From Umezawaea sp049997955 (GTDB lineage Bacteria > Actinomycetota > Actinomycetes > Mycobacteriales > Pseudonocardiaceae): 64,000 nt of DNA. The DNA is taken from positions 248,001 through 312,000 of the forward strand of contig JAEBDY010000014.1 of NCBI GenBank assembly GCA_049997955.1. The letters are read 5' to 3'. Positions 1-8,276 of this stretch are shown one piece after another. Position 1 is the stretch's first letter, and the number at the start of each line of letters is the position of its first letter. The notes below the pieces were generated by a model. That model was given only the letters and a program-made list of their open reading frames with translations. It was not told where the DNA came from and did no database searches. A program made the translations under genes and the position numbers.

Positions 1-612
1 CACCTGGCGAACGTGCTGCACGTGAACGAGCCGGTCGTGCGCCGGTTCGACCGCAAGATCGTCGAGCAGGTGCTGCGCCCCCGCGTGGACGCGCTGGAGC
101 TGCACTACTCGCACAGCTTCGCCGACCAGTCGAGCTGCCTCGGCCTGGTCGGGCAGGAGACGAACCGGTGGAGCGCGGCCGCGAGCGCCCAGATGATCCT
201 GGACTTCTACCGCTACCGGTACGACCAGGAGCGGCTGGCGGACGAACTGGGCCTGGGCACGGAGGCGCACCCCGTCGGGCTGCCCGCCCGCCGGGACTTC
301 GACGTGGTGGTCGCCCTGGAGAACCTCACCGGCAAGTCGGTGGCCGCGGCGCTGTCGACCACGCCCACGTTCGCCGAGTACCGGTCGGAGATCCGCGCGA
401 ACCGGCCGGTGATCAGCTTCATCCCCGGCCACTGCCGGGTCGTCACCGGGTACACGCGCACGAGTTCGCTGCTGCTGATCGGCGCGAGTTTCGCCGCGTT
501 GCAGGTGAACGACCCGTGGCCGCCCAGAGCCGGAGTGGTGACCCGGTGGGAGAACGTCGACACCATCGCGTGCCGGAGCACCGTGACGGCGAAGGTGACG
601 CTGGTTCCCTAG
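1..612 (+). CDS. Papain-like (C39-type) cysteine protease homologue, 5' partial, nucleophile missing
   Basis: The frame is open to the left edge, so the true start may lie outside the window; the first internal start is GTG at 13. The fold resembles the papain-like C39_2 family: counted from GTG 13, a QETNRW block at about 48-53, a GHCRVVTGY block with the His at about 140, and NDPWP with the Asp at about 167. The family normally has W-C-W-A-A at the active site, but this protein reads W-S-A-A-A, so the catalytic Cys is Ser at about 54. The His and Asn/Asp positions are kept. I infer a folded but probably inactive protein, perhaps binding rather than cutting peptides. Its stop overlaps the stop of the convergent DUF3040 gene. 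Confidence 0.7.
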   Translation, partial: HLANVLHVNEPVVRRFDRKIVEQVLRPRVDALELHYSHSFADQSSCLGLVGQETNRWSAAASAQMILDFYRYRYDQERLADELGLGTEAHPVGLPARRDFDVVVALENLTGKSVAAALSTTPTFAEYRSEIRANRPVISFIPGHCRVVTGYTRTSSLLLIGASFAALQVNDPWPPRAGVVTRWENVDTIACRSTVTAKVTLVP

Positions 613-851
613 CGCCAGGTGGTCCCGCGCAGGAGCAGCACCACCGACACCATGCCGAAGCAGCCGAGAGCCGCGCCGATGACACCCATCATCAGGAGGA
701 ACGTGCCGATGGCGCCGAAGAGGATCGCCAGCACGGTGGTCGGTTTGGGTCGTGCTCGACCCACGGCGAGTCTGTTGTCCAGCAGCGGGTCGTCGAGGCG
801 GAACTGGTTCTCGATCTCGTCCAGTGACCGCCGCTCGAATTCACTCAGCAT
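609..851 (-). CDS. DUF3040 small membrane protein
   Basis: An 80-residue protein beginning MLSEFERRSLDEIE, typical of the N-terminus of actinobacterial DUF3040 proteins (LSEhErrxLxxIE). Two adjacent hydrophobic segments follow at about residues 37-75. The start at 851 is chosen over an upstream in-frame start at 908 because GGAGGAG lies directly before it and the family motif begins there. The function is unknown; DUF3040 proteins are small two-helix membrane proteins found near division and envelope genes. The gene overlaps the upstream convergent gene by four bases at the stops. Confidence 0.82.
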   Translation of the reverse strand: MLSEFERRSLDEIENQFRLDDPLLDNRLAVGRARPKPTTVLAILFGAIGTFLLMMGVIGAALGCFGMVSVVLLLRGTTWR

Positions 852-914
852 CGGGACTCCTCCACATGCTCCAGGCATGGGTTGAGTACCCCGATCCCCC
901 GCGCTCAATCCCTT

Positions 915-1925
915 TTACCGCCGGGAAAGCGCCACGAGCCTGGAGACGGCCCGCAGGTACTTCTTCCGGTAGCCGCCGCGGAGCATCTCGTCGGTGAACA
1001 GCTCCGACAGCGGGCGCCCGGACACGGCGACCGGGACGTCGCGGTCGTAGAGCCGGTCACCCAGCGCCACCAGGCGCAACGCGACGGACTGGTCGTCAGC
1101 GGGCCGCACGCCGCGCAGGTGCACGGCGGCGACGCCGTCGACCAGCCTGCCGTAGCGGGACGGGTGGATCTTGGCCAGCCGCGCGCACAGCGCGTCGAAG
1201 TCGTCCAGCGTCGAGCCGGGGGTGGCGGCCGCGCTGGCGGCCAGCTCGTCGTCGGTCATCGGCTCGGGCGCGTCGGGAAGGCCGCGGTGCCGGTAGTCCG
1301 GGCCGTCGACCCGCACGACGTCGAACCGGGCCGACATCGCCTGGATCTCGCGGAGGAAGTCCTGCGCCGCGAACCGGCCCTCGCCGAGCTTGTCCGGCAG
1401 CGTGTTCGAGGTCGCGGCGACGAACACCCCCGCCCCGGTCAGCTCCTTGATCAGCCTGCTGACCAGCGTCGTGTCGCCGGGGTCGTCCAGCTCGAACTCG
1501 TCGATCGCCAGCAGCCGGTGCCCGGACAGCCGCCGCACGGCCTCGCCGAACCCGAGCACGCCGACCAGGTTGGTCAGCTCCACGAACGTGCCGTACGCCT
1601 TCTGCCCCGGCACGGCGTGCCAGATCGAGGCGAGCAGGTGGGTCTTGCCGACGCCGAACCCGCCGTCCAGGTACAGCCCGAGCTTCCCGTCGGGCGCGGC
1701 CTTCCTGCCGAACAGCGACCCGAGCCAGCCGCCGCCGGAGTCCGCGCCGACCCGCTCCGCGAACGCCGCGCACGCCGTCACGGCGGCGGCCTGGCTGGGC
1801 TCGTCCGGGTTGGGCACGTAGGTGTCGAACCGCACGTCGTCGAACCGGGGCGGCGGGACCAGCGAGTTCACCAGTTCGTCCGCTTCGATCCGGGGATCTC
1901 GGTCGGCCAGGCGCGGAGCGGACAT
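915..1925 (-). CDS. zapE: Cell division protein ZapE (AFG1-like P-loop ATPase)
   Basis: A 336-residue AFG1/ZapE family ATPase. Walker A is GGFGVGKTH at about 88-96 and Walker B is LLAIDEFELDDP at about 138-149; a sensor-type ATSN follows. Family knowledge: ZapE is a cytoplasmic ATPase that interacts with FtsZ and modulates Z-ring stability, and the mitochondrial homologue AFG1 acts in protein quality control. Length and motif order match bacterial ZapE. It is divergent from the RibD-like reductase gene, about 60 bases away. Confidence 0.9.
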   Translation of the reverse strand: MSAPRLADRDPRIEADELVNSLVPPPRFDDVRFDTYVPNPDEPSQAAAVTACAAFAERVGADSGGGWLGSLFGRKAAPDGKLGLYLDGGFGVGKTHLLASIWHAVPGQKAYGTFVELTNLVGVLGFGEAVRRLSGHRLLAIDEFELDDPGDTTLVSRLIKELTGAGVFVAATSNTLPDKLGEGRFAAQDFLREIQAMSARFDVVRVDGPDYRHRGLPDAPEPMTDDELAASAAATPGSTLDDFDALCARLAKIHPSRYGRLVDGVAAVHLRGVRPADDQSVALRLVALGDRLYDRDVPVAVSGRPLSELFTDEMLRGGYRKKYLRAVSRLVALSRR

Positions 1926-1984
1926 GCGGGCAAGCGTATCCGCGGCGGGACGACGTGACCTCCGGGTGTGCTGGGATGAACTCC

Positions 1985-2728
1985 ATGCAGATCCTGTGGC
2001 CCCCGCGCGACGGCGAGATCACCGATGCCGAGCTGGAGCGGGCCTACGACTACCCCGCCGACCTGGACCGCCCGTGGGTGCAGGTGAACTTCGTGTCCAG
2101 TGTGGACGGCGCGGTCGCGGTCGACGGCCAGTCGGCCGGGCTCGGCAACGCGGCGGACAGGAAGGTGTTCCTGCTCGGCCGCGACCTGGCCGACGTCGTG
2201 CTGGTCGGGGCGGGCACCGCCAAGGCGGAGGGCTACCACGGGATCAAGGCGGGCGAGGTGCGGGCCGAACGCAGGGCGCGGCTCGGGCGGACGCCCGTCC
2301 CGCCGATCGCGGTGGTCACCGCCCGCGCGTCGATCGACCCCGACTCCCCCCTGCTGACCGACACCTCGGTGCCGCTGATCGTCGTGACCACGTCGTCGGC
2401 CTCCGCCGGGCGCCGGGCCGCGCTCGCCGCCGCGGGCGCGGACGTCGTGGTGGCGGGCGAGTCGGAGGTGGACCTGACGGCGGCCCTGCGCGCGCTGGAC
2501 GAGCGCGGGCTGCGCCGGGTGAACTGCGAGGGCGGGCCAGCGCTGTTCGGCGCGATGATCGCCGCGGACCTGGTGGACGAGCTGTGCGTCACGATCGCGC
2601 CGAAGCTCGTGGGCGGTGGCGCGGGCCGGATCGCGCACGGACCGGTCGTGCCGCCGCGGGACATGACCCTCGTCTCAGCCCTGCACCACGGGTCCGCGCT
2701 GCTGCTGCGCTACCAGCGCGTGCGTTGA
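1985..2728 (+). CDS. Pyrimidine reductase family protein (RibD C-terminal domain)
   Basis: A 247-residue protein of the dihydrofolate-reductase-like RibD C-terminal fold. Signature segments are PWVQVNFVSSVDGAVA near the N-terminus, LVGAGTAKAEGY in the middle and RVNCEGGPALFGAMIA near the C-terminus, the last being the usual nucleotide-binding G-G-P motif. Actinobacteria carry several standalone members beside true RibD; a role in riboflavin or an NADPH-dependent side reaction is possible but unproven. The ATG at 1985 best fits the family N-terminus (MQILWPP); an ATG at 1976 is also in frame. The deaminase domain of true RibD is absent. Confidence 0.78.
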   Translation: MQILWPPRDGEITDAELERAYDYPADLDRPWVQVNFVSSVDGAVAVDGQSAGLGNAADRKVFLLGRDLADVVLVGAGTAKAEGYHGIKAGEVRAERRARLGRTPVPPIAVVTARASIDPDSPLLTDTSVPLIVVTTSSASAGRRAALAAAGADVVVAGESEVDLTAALRALDERGLRRVNCEGGPALFGAMIAADLVDELCVTIAPKLVGGGAGRIAHGPVVPPRDMTLVSALHHGSALLLRYQRVR

Positions 2729-2754
2729 CCAGCCGGAAGGGGCAGGATGACCCG

Positions 2755-3834
2755 GTGCCGCTACCGCTGACCCCGCCGTTGCAGCCCATGCTCGCGACCG
2801 CCGTGGACGAGATCCCGACCGGCAAGGACCTGCTGTTCGAGCCGAAGTGGGACGGCTTCCGCTGCCTGGTCTTCCGCGACGGCGACGAGGTGACCCTCCA
2901 GTCGCGCAGCGGGAAACCCCTGAACAGGTACTTCCCCGAGGTCGTCGAGGCGATGAAGCGCACGCTGCCCGACCGGGTGGTGCTCGACGGCGAACTGGTG
3001 GTCGCGAAGGACGGCCGGTTCGACTTCGACGCGCTCGCCGAGCGCGTCCACCCCGCGGCCAGCCGGGTCGCGCTGCTGTCCGAGGCGCAGCCCGCGGCCT
3101 TCGTGGCGTTCGACCTGCTCGCGCACGGCGACGACGTGCTGCTGGAGCGGCCCTGCACCGAGCGGCGGGAGGCGCTGCTGGCGCTGCTCAAGCCCGGTGA
3201 CGGGCTCCACCTGACCCCGGCGACGACGGACGTCGAGCTGGCGAGGCAGTGGTTCGAGCTGTTCGAGGGCGCCGGGCTGGACGGCGTGATCGGCAAGCCC
3301 GCGTCCTCCGAGTACACGCCGGGCAAGCGTTCGATGATCAAGGTCAAGCACGCCCGCTCGGCCGACTGCGTGATCGCCGGGCTGCGCTGGCACAAGGACA
3401 CCGATCCCGGCACCGCCGTCGGGTCGCTGCTGCTCGGCCTGCACGACGACCAGGGCGTGCTGCACCACGTCGGCGTCGTCGGGTCGTTCAAGGCCGAGCG
3501 CCGCCGGGAGCTGGCCGACGAGCTGCGGGACCTGATCACCGAGGACGACCACCCGTGGCTCGGGCCGGACGCCGAGGACGGGCGCAGGCTGCCCGGCGCG
3601 ATCAACCGGTGGCGCGGCCGGCACGCGTCGTGGGTCGCGCTGCGGCCCGAGCGCGTGCTGGAGATCTCCTACACCCAGACCGAGGGCGCGCACCCGGCGC
3701 GACTGCGGCACAACGGCCAGTTCACCCGCTGGCGGCCGGACCGCGAGGCCGACTCGTGCCGCTACGACCAGCTCGACCAGCCCGCGCGCTACGACGTGGA
3801 ATCGGTGCTGCGCGGCGAGGTCAAGCCGGCTTAG
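2755..3834 (+). CDS. ligC: ATP-dependent DNA ligase, LigC type
   Basis: A 359-residue ATP-dependent DNA ligase. The nucleotidyltransferase motif I is EPKWDGFR with the adenylated Lys at residue 31, followed by LDGELV (motif III type), LDGVIGKP and MIKVKH (motif V), then an OB-fold C-terminal domain ending in a W-R-P-D motif. Length and layout match mycobacterial LigC, which is about 358 residues, rather than multidomain LigD. The GTG start at 2755 follows GGAAGGGG with good spacing; the frame is open far upstream, but that part is a shadow of the RibD-like gene. LigC takes part in repair, including back-up end joining or excision repair. The NHEJ polymerase gene lies at 17501-18514; no ku gene is visible. 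Confidence 0.88.
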   Translation: MPLPLTPPLQPMLATAVDEIPTGKDLLFEPKWDGFRCLVFRDGDEVTLQSRSGKPLNRYFPEVVEAMKRTLPDRVVLDGELVVAKDGRFDFDALAERVHPAASRVALLSEAQPAAFVAFDLLAHGDDVLLERPCTERREALLALLKPGDGLHLTPATTDVELARQWFELFEGAGLDGVIGKPASSEYTPGKRSMIKVKHARSADCVIAGLRWHKDTDPGTAVGSLLLGLHDDQGVLHHVGVVGSFKAERRRELADELRDLITEDDHPWLGPDAEDGRRLPGAINRWRGRHASWVALRPERVLEISYTQTEGAHPARLRHNGQFTRWRPDREADSCRYDQLDQPARYDVESVLRGEVKPA

Positions 3835-4798
3835 CGGTGCGCGTGGCGCCCGCGGAGGCGAGCACCACGAGGCACACGGCCACCCACTGGACCGGGTGCA
3901 GCGCCTCGCCGAGCACGACCAGCCCGGTGAAGGCGGCCATGGCGGGCTCCAGGCTCATCAGGATGCCGAAGACGCTCGGCGGGATCGTGCGCAGCGCTTG
4001 CAGTTCGAGCGAGTACGGCACCACCGACGACAGCAGCGCCACCCCGAGTCCGGAGATCAGCACCAGCGGGTGGAACAGGGACGTGCCCGCGTCGGCGAGC
4101 CCGAACGGCAGCACCACCAGCCCGCCGCACACCATCGCCAGCGCGAGCCCCTGCCCGTCGGACGACTGGCTGCCCAACGCGGCCGTCAGCAGGATGTACG
4201 CGCCCCAGCACACGCCCGCGAACAGCGCGAACAGCACACCGGTCAGCTCAAGGCCGCCGTCGGCGCGGGTCAGCAGCAGCACGCCGCCCGCGGCCAGCAG
4301 CGCCCACAGGCCGTCGACCCAGCGCCGCGACCCGATCACCGCGACCCCCAGCGGGCCGAGGAACTCGATCGTCACGGCCGCGCCGAGCGGGATCCGTTCG
4401 ATCGCGAGGTAGAAGGACAGGTTCATCGCCCCGAGCACCACGCCGTAGGCGACGACGGTGAGCAGCATCCGGCGGCTGATCCGCAGCGACGGCCGCCAGA
4501 TCAGCAGCAGCACGAGGGCGGCGAACACGAGCCGCAGCGTCACCGTCCCGGACGAGCCCGCGATGGTGAACAGCTGCTTCGCGATGGCGGCGCCGACCTG
4601 CACGCTGATGATCGACAGCATCACCAGCGCGGGCGGCGGCACCGCCCCCAGCGCGCGGACCGCTCCCCAGAACGGTCCCGGTCCTCCCAGCGGTCGCCCG
4701 GGGGTCGGACCTGCCTGCGCCATCACCACGTCCACCATCCTGCCTGTCCGAAGAGGATTCGCGCGCGGATATCCACTGGTTGGGAGCGCTGCGCTCAC
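3821..4798 (-). CDS. EamA/RhtA-type drug/metabolite exporter
   Basis: A polytopic inner-membrane protein of up to 325 residues with about ten predicted helices and two EamA repeats, closest in look to RhtA-type threonine/homoserine exporters (LGAMNLSFYLAIERIPLG and VPYSLELQALRTIPPSVFGI are characteristic). The GTG at 4798 has a fair SD (AGGTGAG); ATGs at 4738 and 4723 are alternatives that would remove a 20-25 residue hydrophilic leader. The 3' end overlaps ligC by 14 bases, tail to tail. It is divergent from the lipoprotein hydrolase gene. Substrate unknown. Confidence 0.85.
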   Translation of the reverse strand: MSAALPTSGYPRANPLRTGRMVDVVMAQAGPTPGRPLGGPGPFWGAVRALGAVPPPALVMLSIISVQVGAAIAKQLFTIAGSSGTVTLRLVFAALVLLLIWRPSLRISRRMLLTVVAYGVVLGAMNLSFYLAIERIPLGAAVTIEFLGPLGVAVIGSRRWVDGLWALLAAGGVLLLTRADGGLELTGVLFALFAGVCWGAYILLTAALGSQSSDGQGLALAMVCGGLVVLPFGLADAGTSLFHPLVLISGLGVALLSSVVPYSLELQALRTIPPSVFGILMSLEPAMAAFTGLVVLGEALHPVQWVAVCLVVLASAGATRTAKPA

Positions 4799-4886
4799 CG
4801 AAGTCTCACCTGGCCCGTGCGACCCTTCTGCCCTGTCCGGTCCTCACACCTGTCCGGTCCGCCGCCTGCCGAGAGCGAGGAACACA

Positions 4887-6434
4887 GTGCCGCGTCGGCG
4901 CCACGCCGCCCTTTTGCTAACGCTCGTGGTGATGACCGCACTGAGCGCCTGCAGCGCGGGCCCCTCGATCCGCCCGGTGATCGCCGTGCGCGGTGACAGC
5001 GGCACCACGGGCGCGGACGTGCCGTCCGGCCCGCAGCCCGTTCCGGAGCTGGAGGAGAGCAAGGGCAACAGCCTCAACTGGCAGGAGTGCACGGATTCCA
5101 CGGTGCTCCGGTTGGGCGCCACGGCCCCGCAGACGTCGAACACCTACCAGTGCGCGCGGATGCCGTCCGTCCTCGACGCCCCGAGCAGGCCCGGCCGCGG
5201 CAGCCTCAGCGTCGCCGTGCTCAAGATCGGCACCGGCAAGACCCCGCTCGTCGTCGTCAGCGACGCCGACGGCGAACCCGGCACGCTCAAGGCCGCCCGC
5301 CTGGGCGCGTCGCTGCCGCCCGAGGTGCTGACCACGTTCACCCTCATCGGCGTCGACCGGCGCGGCACCGGCAAGTCCGACGGCGTCCAGTGCGTCCCGT
5401 CGGCCGCCCGGTTCGAGATCGTCGAGTTCGACCCGGCGAAGACCGACCACGCCGAGCTGCGGAGCGCCATCACCACCGCCAGCCAGGAGTGCGTGCTCGA
5501 CCTGGAGAACCGGCTGACCGCGATGGACTCGTGGCGTGCCGCGGCCGACCTGGAGAAGCTGCGCGACCAGCTCGGCGTCGGCACGCTGAACGCGATCGGC
5601 GTCGGCGACGGCTCCAGGGTCCTCACCCTCTACGCGAGCCGCTTCCCCAACCGCATCGGCCGCATGGTGTTCGACGGCGCCCCCGACCCCACCCTCGACT
5701 CCATCGGCGCCTCGGAGGCCAGGTCCGTCGCCGCCGAGGCCACGTTCGACGCGTTCGCCAAGGACTGCGCGACCCGCGGGTGCTCGCTGGGCGCGAACGC
5801 CAAGGCCGAACTCGTGGCCCTGCTGGAGCAGCTCCGCACCAGCCCCGGCCGTTCGCTGGGTCTGACGCTGACGCCCGGCACCGCGTTGCAGGCCGTGCTC
5901 ATCGGCCTGGGCGACCGCGCCCGCTGGCCCGCGCTGGCCGACGCCATCGTGGCGGCCAAGTCCGGGGACAGCACGGGCCTGACCTCGCTGGTCGAACCGC
6001 TGGTCGCCGACGTGAACGAGAACCCGCCGAGGCTGGACGCCGCACTGGTGACCGGCTGCAACGACAACGCGACCCGCATCCCGCCGGACCGGGTGACCGT
6101 GCTGACGGCGGACTGGCGGGAGAAGCACCCCCTGTTCGGCGCCCTCTTCGCCCACCGCCTGCTGCTGTGCGCGTCGTTCCCGGTGCCGTCACCGCTCAAG
6201 GTGCCGCCGCTGGTGGGCGCTCCCCCGATGCTGGTGCTGAGCACCGCCACCGACCCCGTCACCCCGCAGCAGGGCACCGAACGCGCCGGCGGCGCGCTGC
6301 CGGCGGGCGTGGTGGTCGGCTGGCAGGGCGGCGGCCACGGCGCACTCGGCCAGTCGCAGTGCGCCACCGAGGCGGCGACCCAGTTCCTGGTCAACGCCAA
6401 GGTGCCCGCGAACGGGACCGTCTGCCCGCCGTGA
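4887..6434 (+). CDS. TAP-like alpha/beta-hydrolase lipoprotein lacking the Ser nucleophile
   Basis: A 515-residue exported protein. The N-terminus PRRRHAALLLTLVV followed by LSAC gives a lipoprotein signal with the lipidated Cys at about 22. The body aligns with the tripeptidyl-aminopeptidase-like alpha/beta hydrolases: IGVDRRGTGKSDGVQC, then IGVGDGSR where active members have G-[YF]-S-[YM]-G. The nucleophile position is Gly, at about 240. The downstream acid (TATDPVTP) and His (GGGHGALG) are kept. This predicts a non-hydrolytic or repurposed cell-surface protein. The GTG at 4887 is selected by a GCGAGGA element and by the position of the signal peptide. Its 3' end overlaps the convergent exporter by 44 bases. 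Confidence 0.82.
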   Translation: MPRRRHAALLLTLVVMTALSACSAGPSIRPVIAVRGDSGTTGADVPSGPQPVPELEESKGNSLNWQECTDSTVLRLGATAPQTSNTYQCARMPSVLDAPSRPGRGSLSVAVLKIGTGKTPLVVVSDADGEPGTLKAARLGASLPPEVLTTFTLIGVDRRGTGKSDGVQCVPSAARFEIVEFDPAKTDHAELRSAITTASQECVLDLENRLTAMDSWRAAADLEKLRDQLGVGTLNAIGVGDGSRVLTLYASRFPNRIGRMVFDGAPDPTLDSIGASEARSVAAEATFDAFAKDCATRGCSLGANAKAELVALLEQLRTSPGRSLGLTLTPGTALQAVLIGLGDRARWPALADAIVAAKSGDSTGLTSLVEPLVADVNENPPRLDAALVTGCNDNATRIPPDRVTVLTADWREKHPLFGALFAHRLLLCASFPVPSPLKVPPLVGAPPMLVLSTATDPVTPQQGTERAGGALPAGVVVGWQGGGHGALGQSQCATEAATQFLVNAKVPANGTVCPP

Positions 6435-7305
6435 CCAGGGGCTGACCGGAGTTCCGCGACGTGCCCGCGGCGTTGAAGACGAAGACGGCGACCGCGCTCA
6501 CGACGAGGCCGACGACGGCCGAGGTGCGGAGGGGCGCGCCGAACATCAGCGCCGCCCACAGGGCGGTCGCGGCCGGGGTCAGGTAGAGCAGGGTGCTGGC
6601 GCGCGCCGCGCCGTCGCGCGTGGTGACGAGGTAGTAGAACCCGTAGCTCCCGATCCCCGCCAGGACCGCCCACGCCGTGGCGATCCAGAACTCCGCGGTC
6701 GGTGGAGGCGCCAGGCCTCCCGCCACGGCGGTGCACGCGGTGAAGAACACCGCGCCGAAGACGGCCTGGATGGCAAGGGTCCGCATCAACGGCACCGCGG
6801 TGGACCACCGTTGTTGGAGCAGGGTGCCCGCGGCCAGCGACAGCATCGCCACCAGCGGCAGGGCCAGCGCCGTGACGCCGACACCGGCGCGCAGGTCTCC
6901 GGCGGCGGTCAACGCGACACCGGCGGACCCCAGGACCAGTCCGACGACGTGGCCGAGCTTCAGCCGCTCGCTCCCCAGCGCCACGGCCGCAGCCAGCACC
7001 AGCGCCGGCTGCAAGGACGCGATGAGAGCGGAGGTGCCCGCGGGAACCCCGGCGGCCGCCGCCCAGAACACCCCCGCCAGGTAGAGGCACTGGCACAGCA
7101 GCGCCAGCACGGCCTGCCGCACCCACTCCCGCCGATCCAGCCGACCATCTGCCCGCACCAACCACGGGAGCAGGACGACGGCGGTGACCAGGAACCGCCA
7201 CGCCAACATCGTCGCAGGTGGGGCAGCACGAGCACCGAGTTCGGCACCGATGAATCCCGAACTCCAGACGAGGACCAGCGCGACCGCGCGAACCGGGGCG
7301 CTCAT
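6391..7305 (-). CDS. EamA family DMT transporter
   Basis: A 304-residue, ten-helix EamA-domain exporter beginning MSAPVRAVALVLVWSSGFIG, a typical first helix of this family. The start at 7305 is preferred over 7353 because the longer version would run through a TetR-type operator at 7352-7365. It is transcribed divergently from the TetR gene at 7400, and the operator between them suggests that TetR controls this exporter. The substrate (drug or metabolite) is unknown. Confidence 0.83.
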   Translation of the reverse strand: MSAPVRAVALVLVWSSGFIGAELGARAAPPATMLAWRFLVTAVVLLPWLVRADGRLDRREWVRQAVLALLCQCLYLAGVFWAAAAGVPAGTSALIASLQPALVLAAAVALGSERLKLGHVVGLVLGSAGVALTAAGDLRAGVGVTALALPLVAMLSLAAGTLLQQRWSTAVPLMRTLAIQAVFGAVFFTACTAVAGGLAPPPTAEFWIATAWAVLAGIGSYGFYYLVTTRDGAARASTLLYLTPAATALWAALMFGAPLRTSAVVGLVVSAVAVFVFNAAGTSRNSGQPLVTAGRRSRSRAPWR

Positions 7306-7351
7306 CGGAGGGTGTCGATGGGTCGAGGAGTCATCACCGACGCATGTAACC

Positions 7352-7365
7352 ATACCGGTCGGTAT
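7352..7365. promoter_or_regulatory. TetR-type operator (ATACCG-N2-CGGTAT)
   Basis: A 14-base inverted repeat with mismatches only at the two central bases, lying between the divergent exporter (start 7305) and TetR gene (start 7400). ACCGGTCGGT-like half sites are common for actinobacterial TetR repressors. It is the likely shared operator of both genes. Confidence 0.6.
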
Positions 7366-7399
7366 ACTCGCAGTTCACCGACGAGGGAGAGATGCGATC

Positions 7400-8044
7400 G
7401 TGCTGCGGACGCTCACCACACTGGACGACACCACCCCCGACGTCCTGCGACCGGTCTTGCAGCCGCTACCGACGCTGACCGAGGCGGGAACACGCCTGTT
7501 GAACGCGGCAGGCGACCTGTTCTACCTGCGCGGAGTGCGCGCGGTCGGCGTGGACCTGATCGCCGAAACAGCAGGCACCACGAAGAAGACCCTCTACGAC
7601 AGGTTCGGCTCCAAGGACGCCCTGGTGGCGCTCTACCTGCTGCAACGAGCACACCGCTGGCGCGACCACCTGCTGACCCAACTCACCGACGCCGGGGTCA
7701 CCATCCCCACCCCAGGAGAACCGGGCCACCGCCACGAACACGCGGTGCTGGTGGTCTTCGACGCGCTGCACTCCTGGATGGGACCCCAACGACGGGGCTG
7801 CGCCTTCGTCAACGCCTACGCGGAACTAGGGGACAACGACCACCCGGCAGTACCCGTCATCCGCGCGGAAAAGACGTGGATGCGCACCCTGTTCACCACC
7901 CTCGCGGACAACGAGGACATCGGAGCCCACCTCCACCTGCTCTACGAGGGAACCCTCGTACTGCTCACAGCAGGCGCCAACCCCAACGCAATAGCAGAAG
8001 CCCGCCACGCAGTCCGAACAGTGATGGCCAGAACCAACACCTGA
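7400..8044 (+). CDS. TetR/AcrR family transcriptional regulator
   Basis: A 214-residue protein with an N-terminal TetR helix-turn-helix: AAGDLFYLRGVRAVGVD, IAETAG, KKTLYDRFGSKD. The C-terminal ligand domain contains HSWMGPQRRGCAFVNAYAE, seen in TetR proteins next to exporters. The GTG at 7400 follows GAGGGAGAG. It is likely a local repressor of itself and of the divergent EamA exporter. The 3' half is unusually rich in ACC/CAC codons and merges into the C/A-rich tract downstream. Confidence 0.85.
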   Translation: MLRTLTTLDDTTPDVLRPVLQPLPTLTEAGTRLLNAAGDLFYLRGVRAVGVDLIAETAGTTKKTLYDRFGSKDALVALYLLQRAHRWRDHLLTQLTDAGVTIPTPGEPGHRHEHAVLVVFDALHSWMGPQRRGCAFVNAYAELGDNDHPAVPVIRAEKTWMRTLFTTLADNEDIGAHLHLLYEGTLVLLTAGANPNAIAEARHAVRTVMARTNT

Positions 8045-8147
8045 CCCACAACGACAAGACGGCCACCCACAGATCCAACAAACCCCAAACCCAACCCAAA
8101 CCCAGGTCTCGAAACCCAACCCACGACCCAACTCGACCACCGGGGTA

Positions 8148-8276
8148 GAGCCCACTCCCCACCCCGCCCCCCATCCCCAGCGCCCTCATGGCCGCTCGCG
8201 CCGGGTCAAGGCATCTTTCCCGCCTTGACGCGGACCGAGCGGCCATGAAGACAATTGCGCGACGGGGGGCGAAACC
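8148..8276 (+). repeat. Long-hairpin dispersed repeat, copy A
   Basis: First of three related elements in the window (others at 25850-25975, inverted, and 41532-41658). From 5' to 3' it has a C-rich left flank (gagcccactccccaccc), a box agcgccctca, an outer stem 8188-8198 paired with 8236-8246 (11 of 11), a two-by-two internal loop, an inner stem ending in tcaaggc/gccttga (8206-8212 and 8222-8228), a nine-base loop atctttccc, and a right box gaagacaattgcgc. The outer stem differs in sequence from the other copies yet remains fully paired. It sits between convergent genes. Confidence 0.85.

Noticed and set aside
168..827. 219-residue plus-strand frame overlapping the C39-like and DUF3040 genes
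   Set aside because: Low-complexity Arg/Pro/Gly shadow; both overlapped genes match families.
1822..2754. A 670-residue plus-strand frame running through the reductase gene into ligC
   Set aside because: The first 310 residues are Arg/Gly/Ala-rich shadow of the RibD-like gene; the ligase start at 2755 has an SD and fits LigC length.
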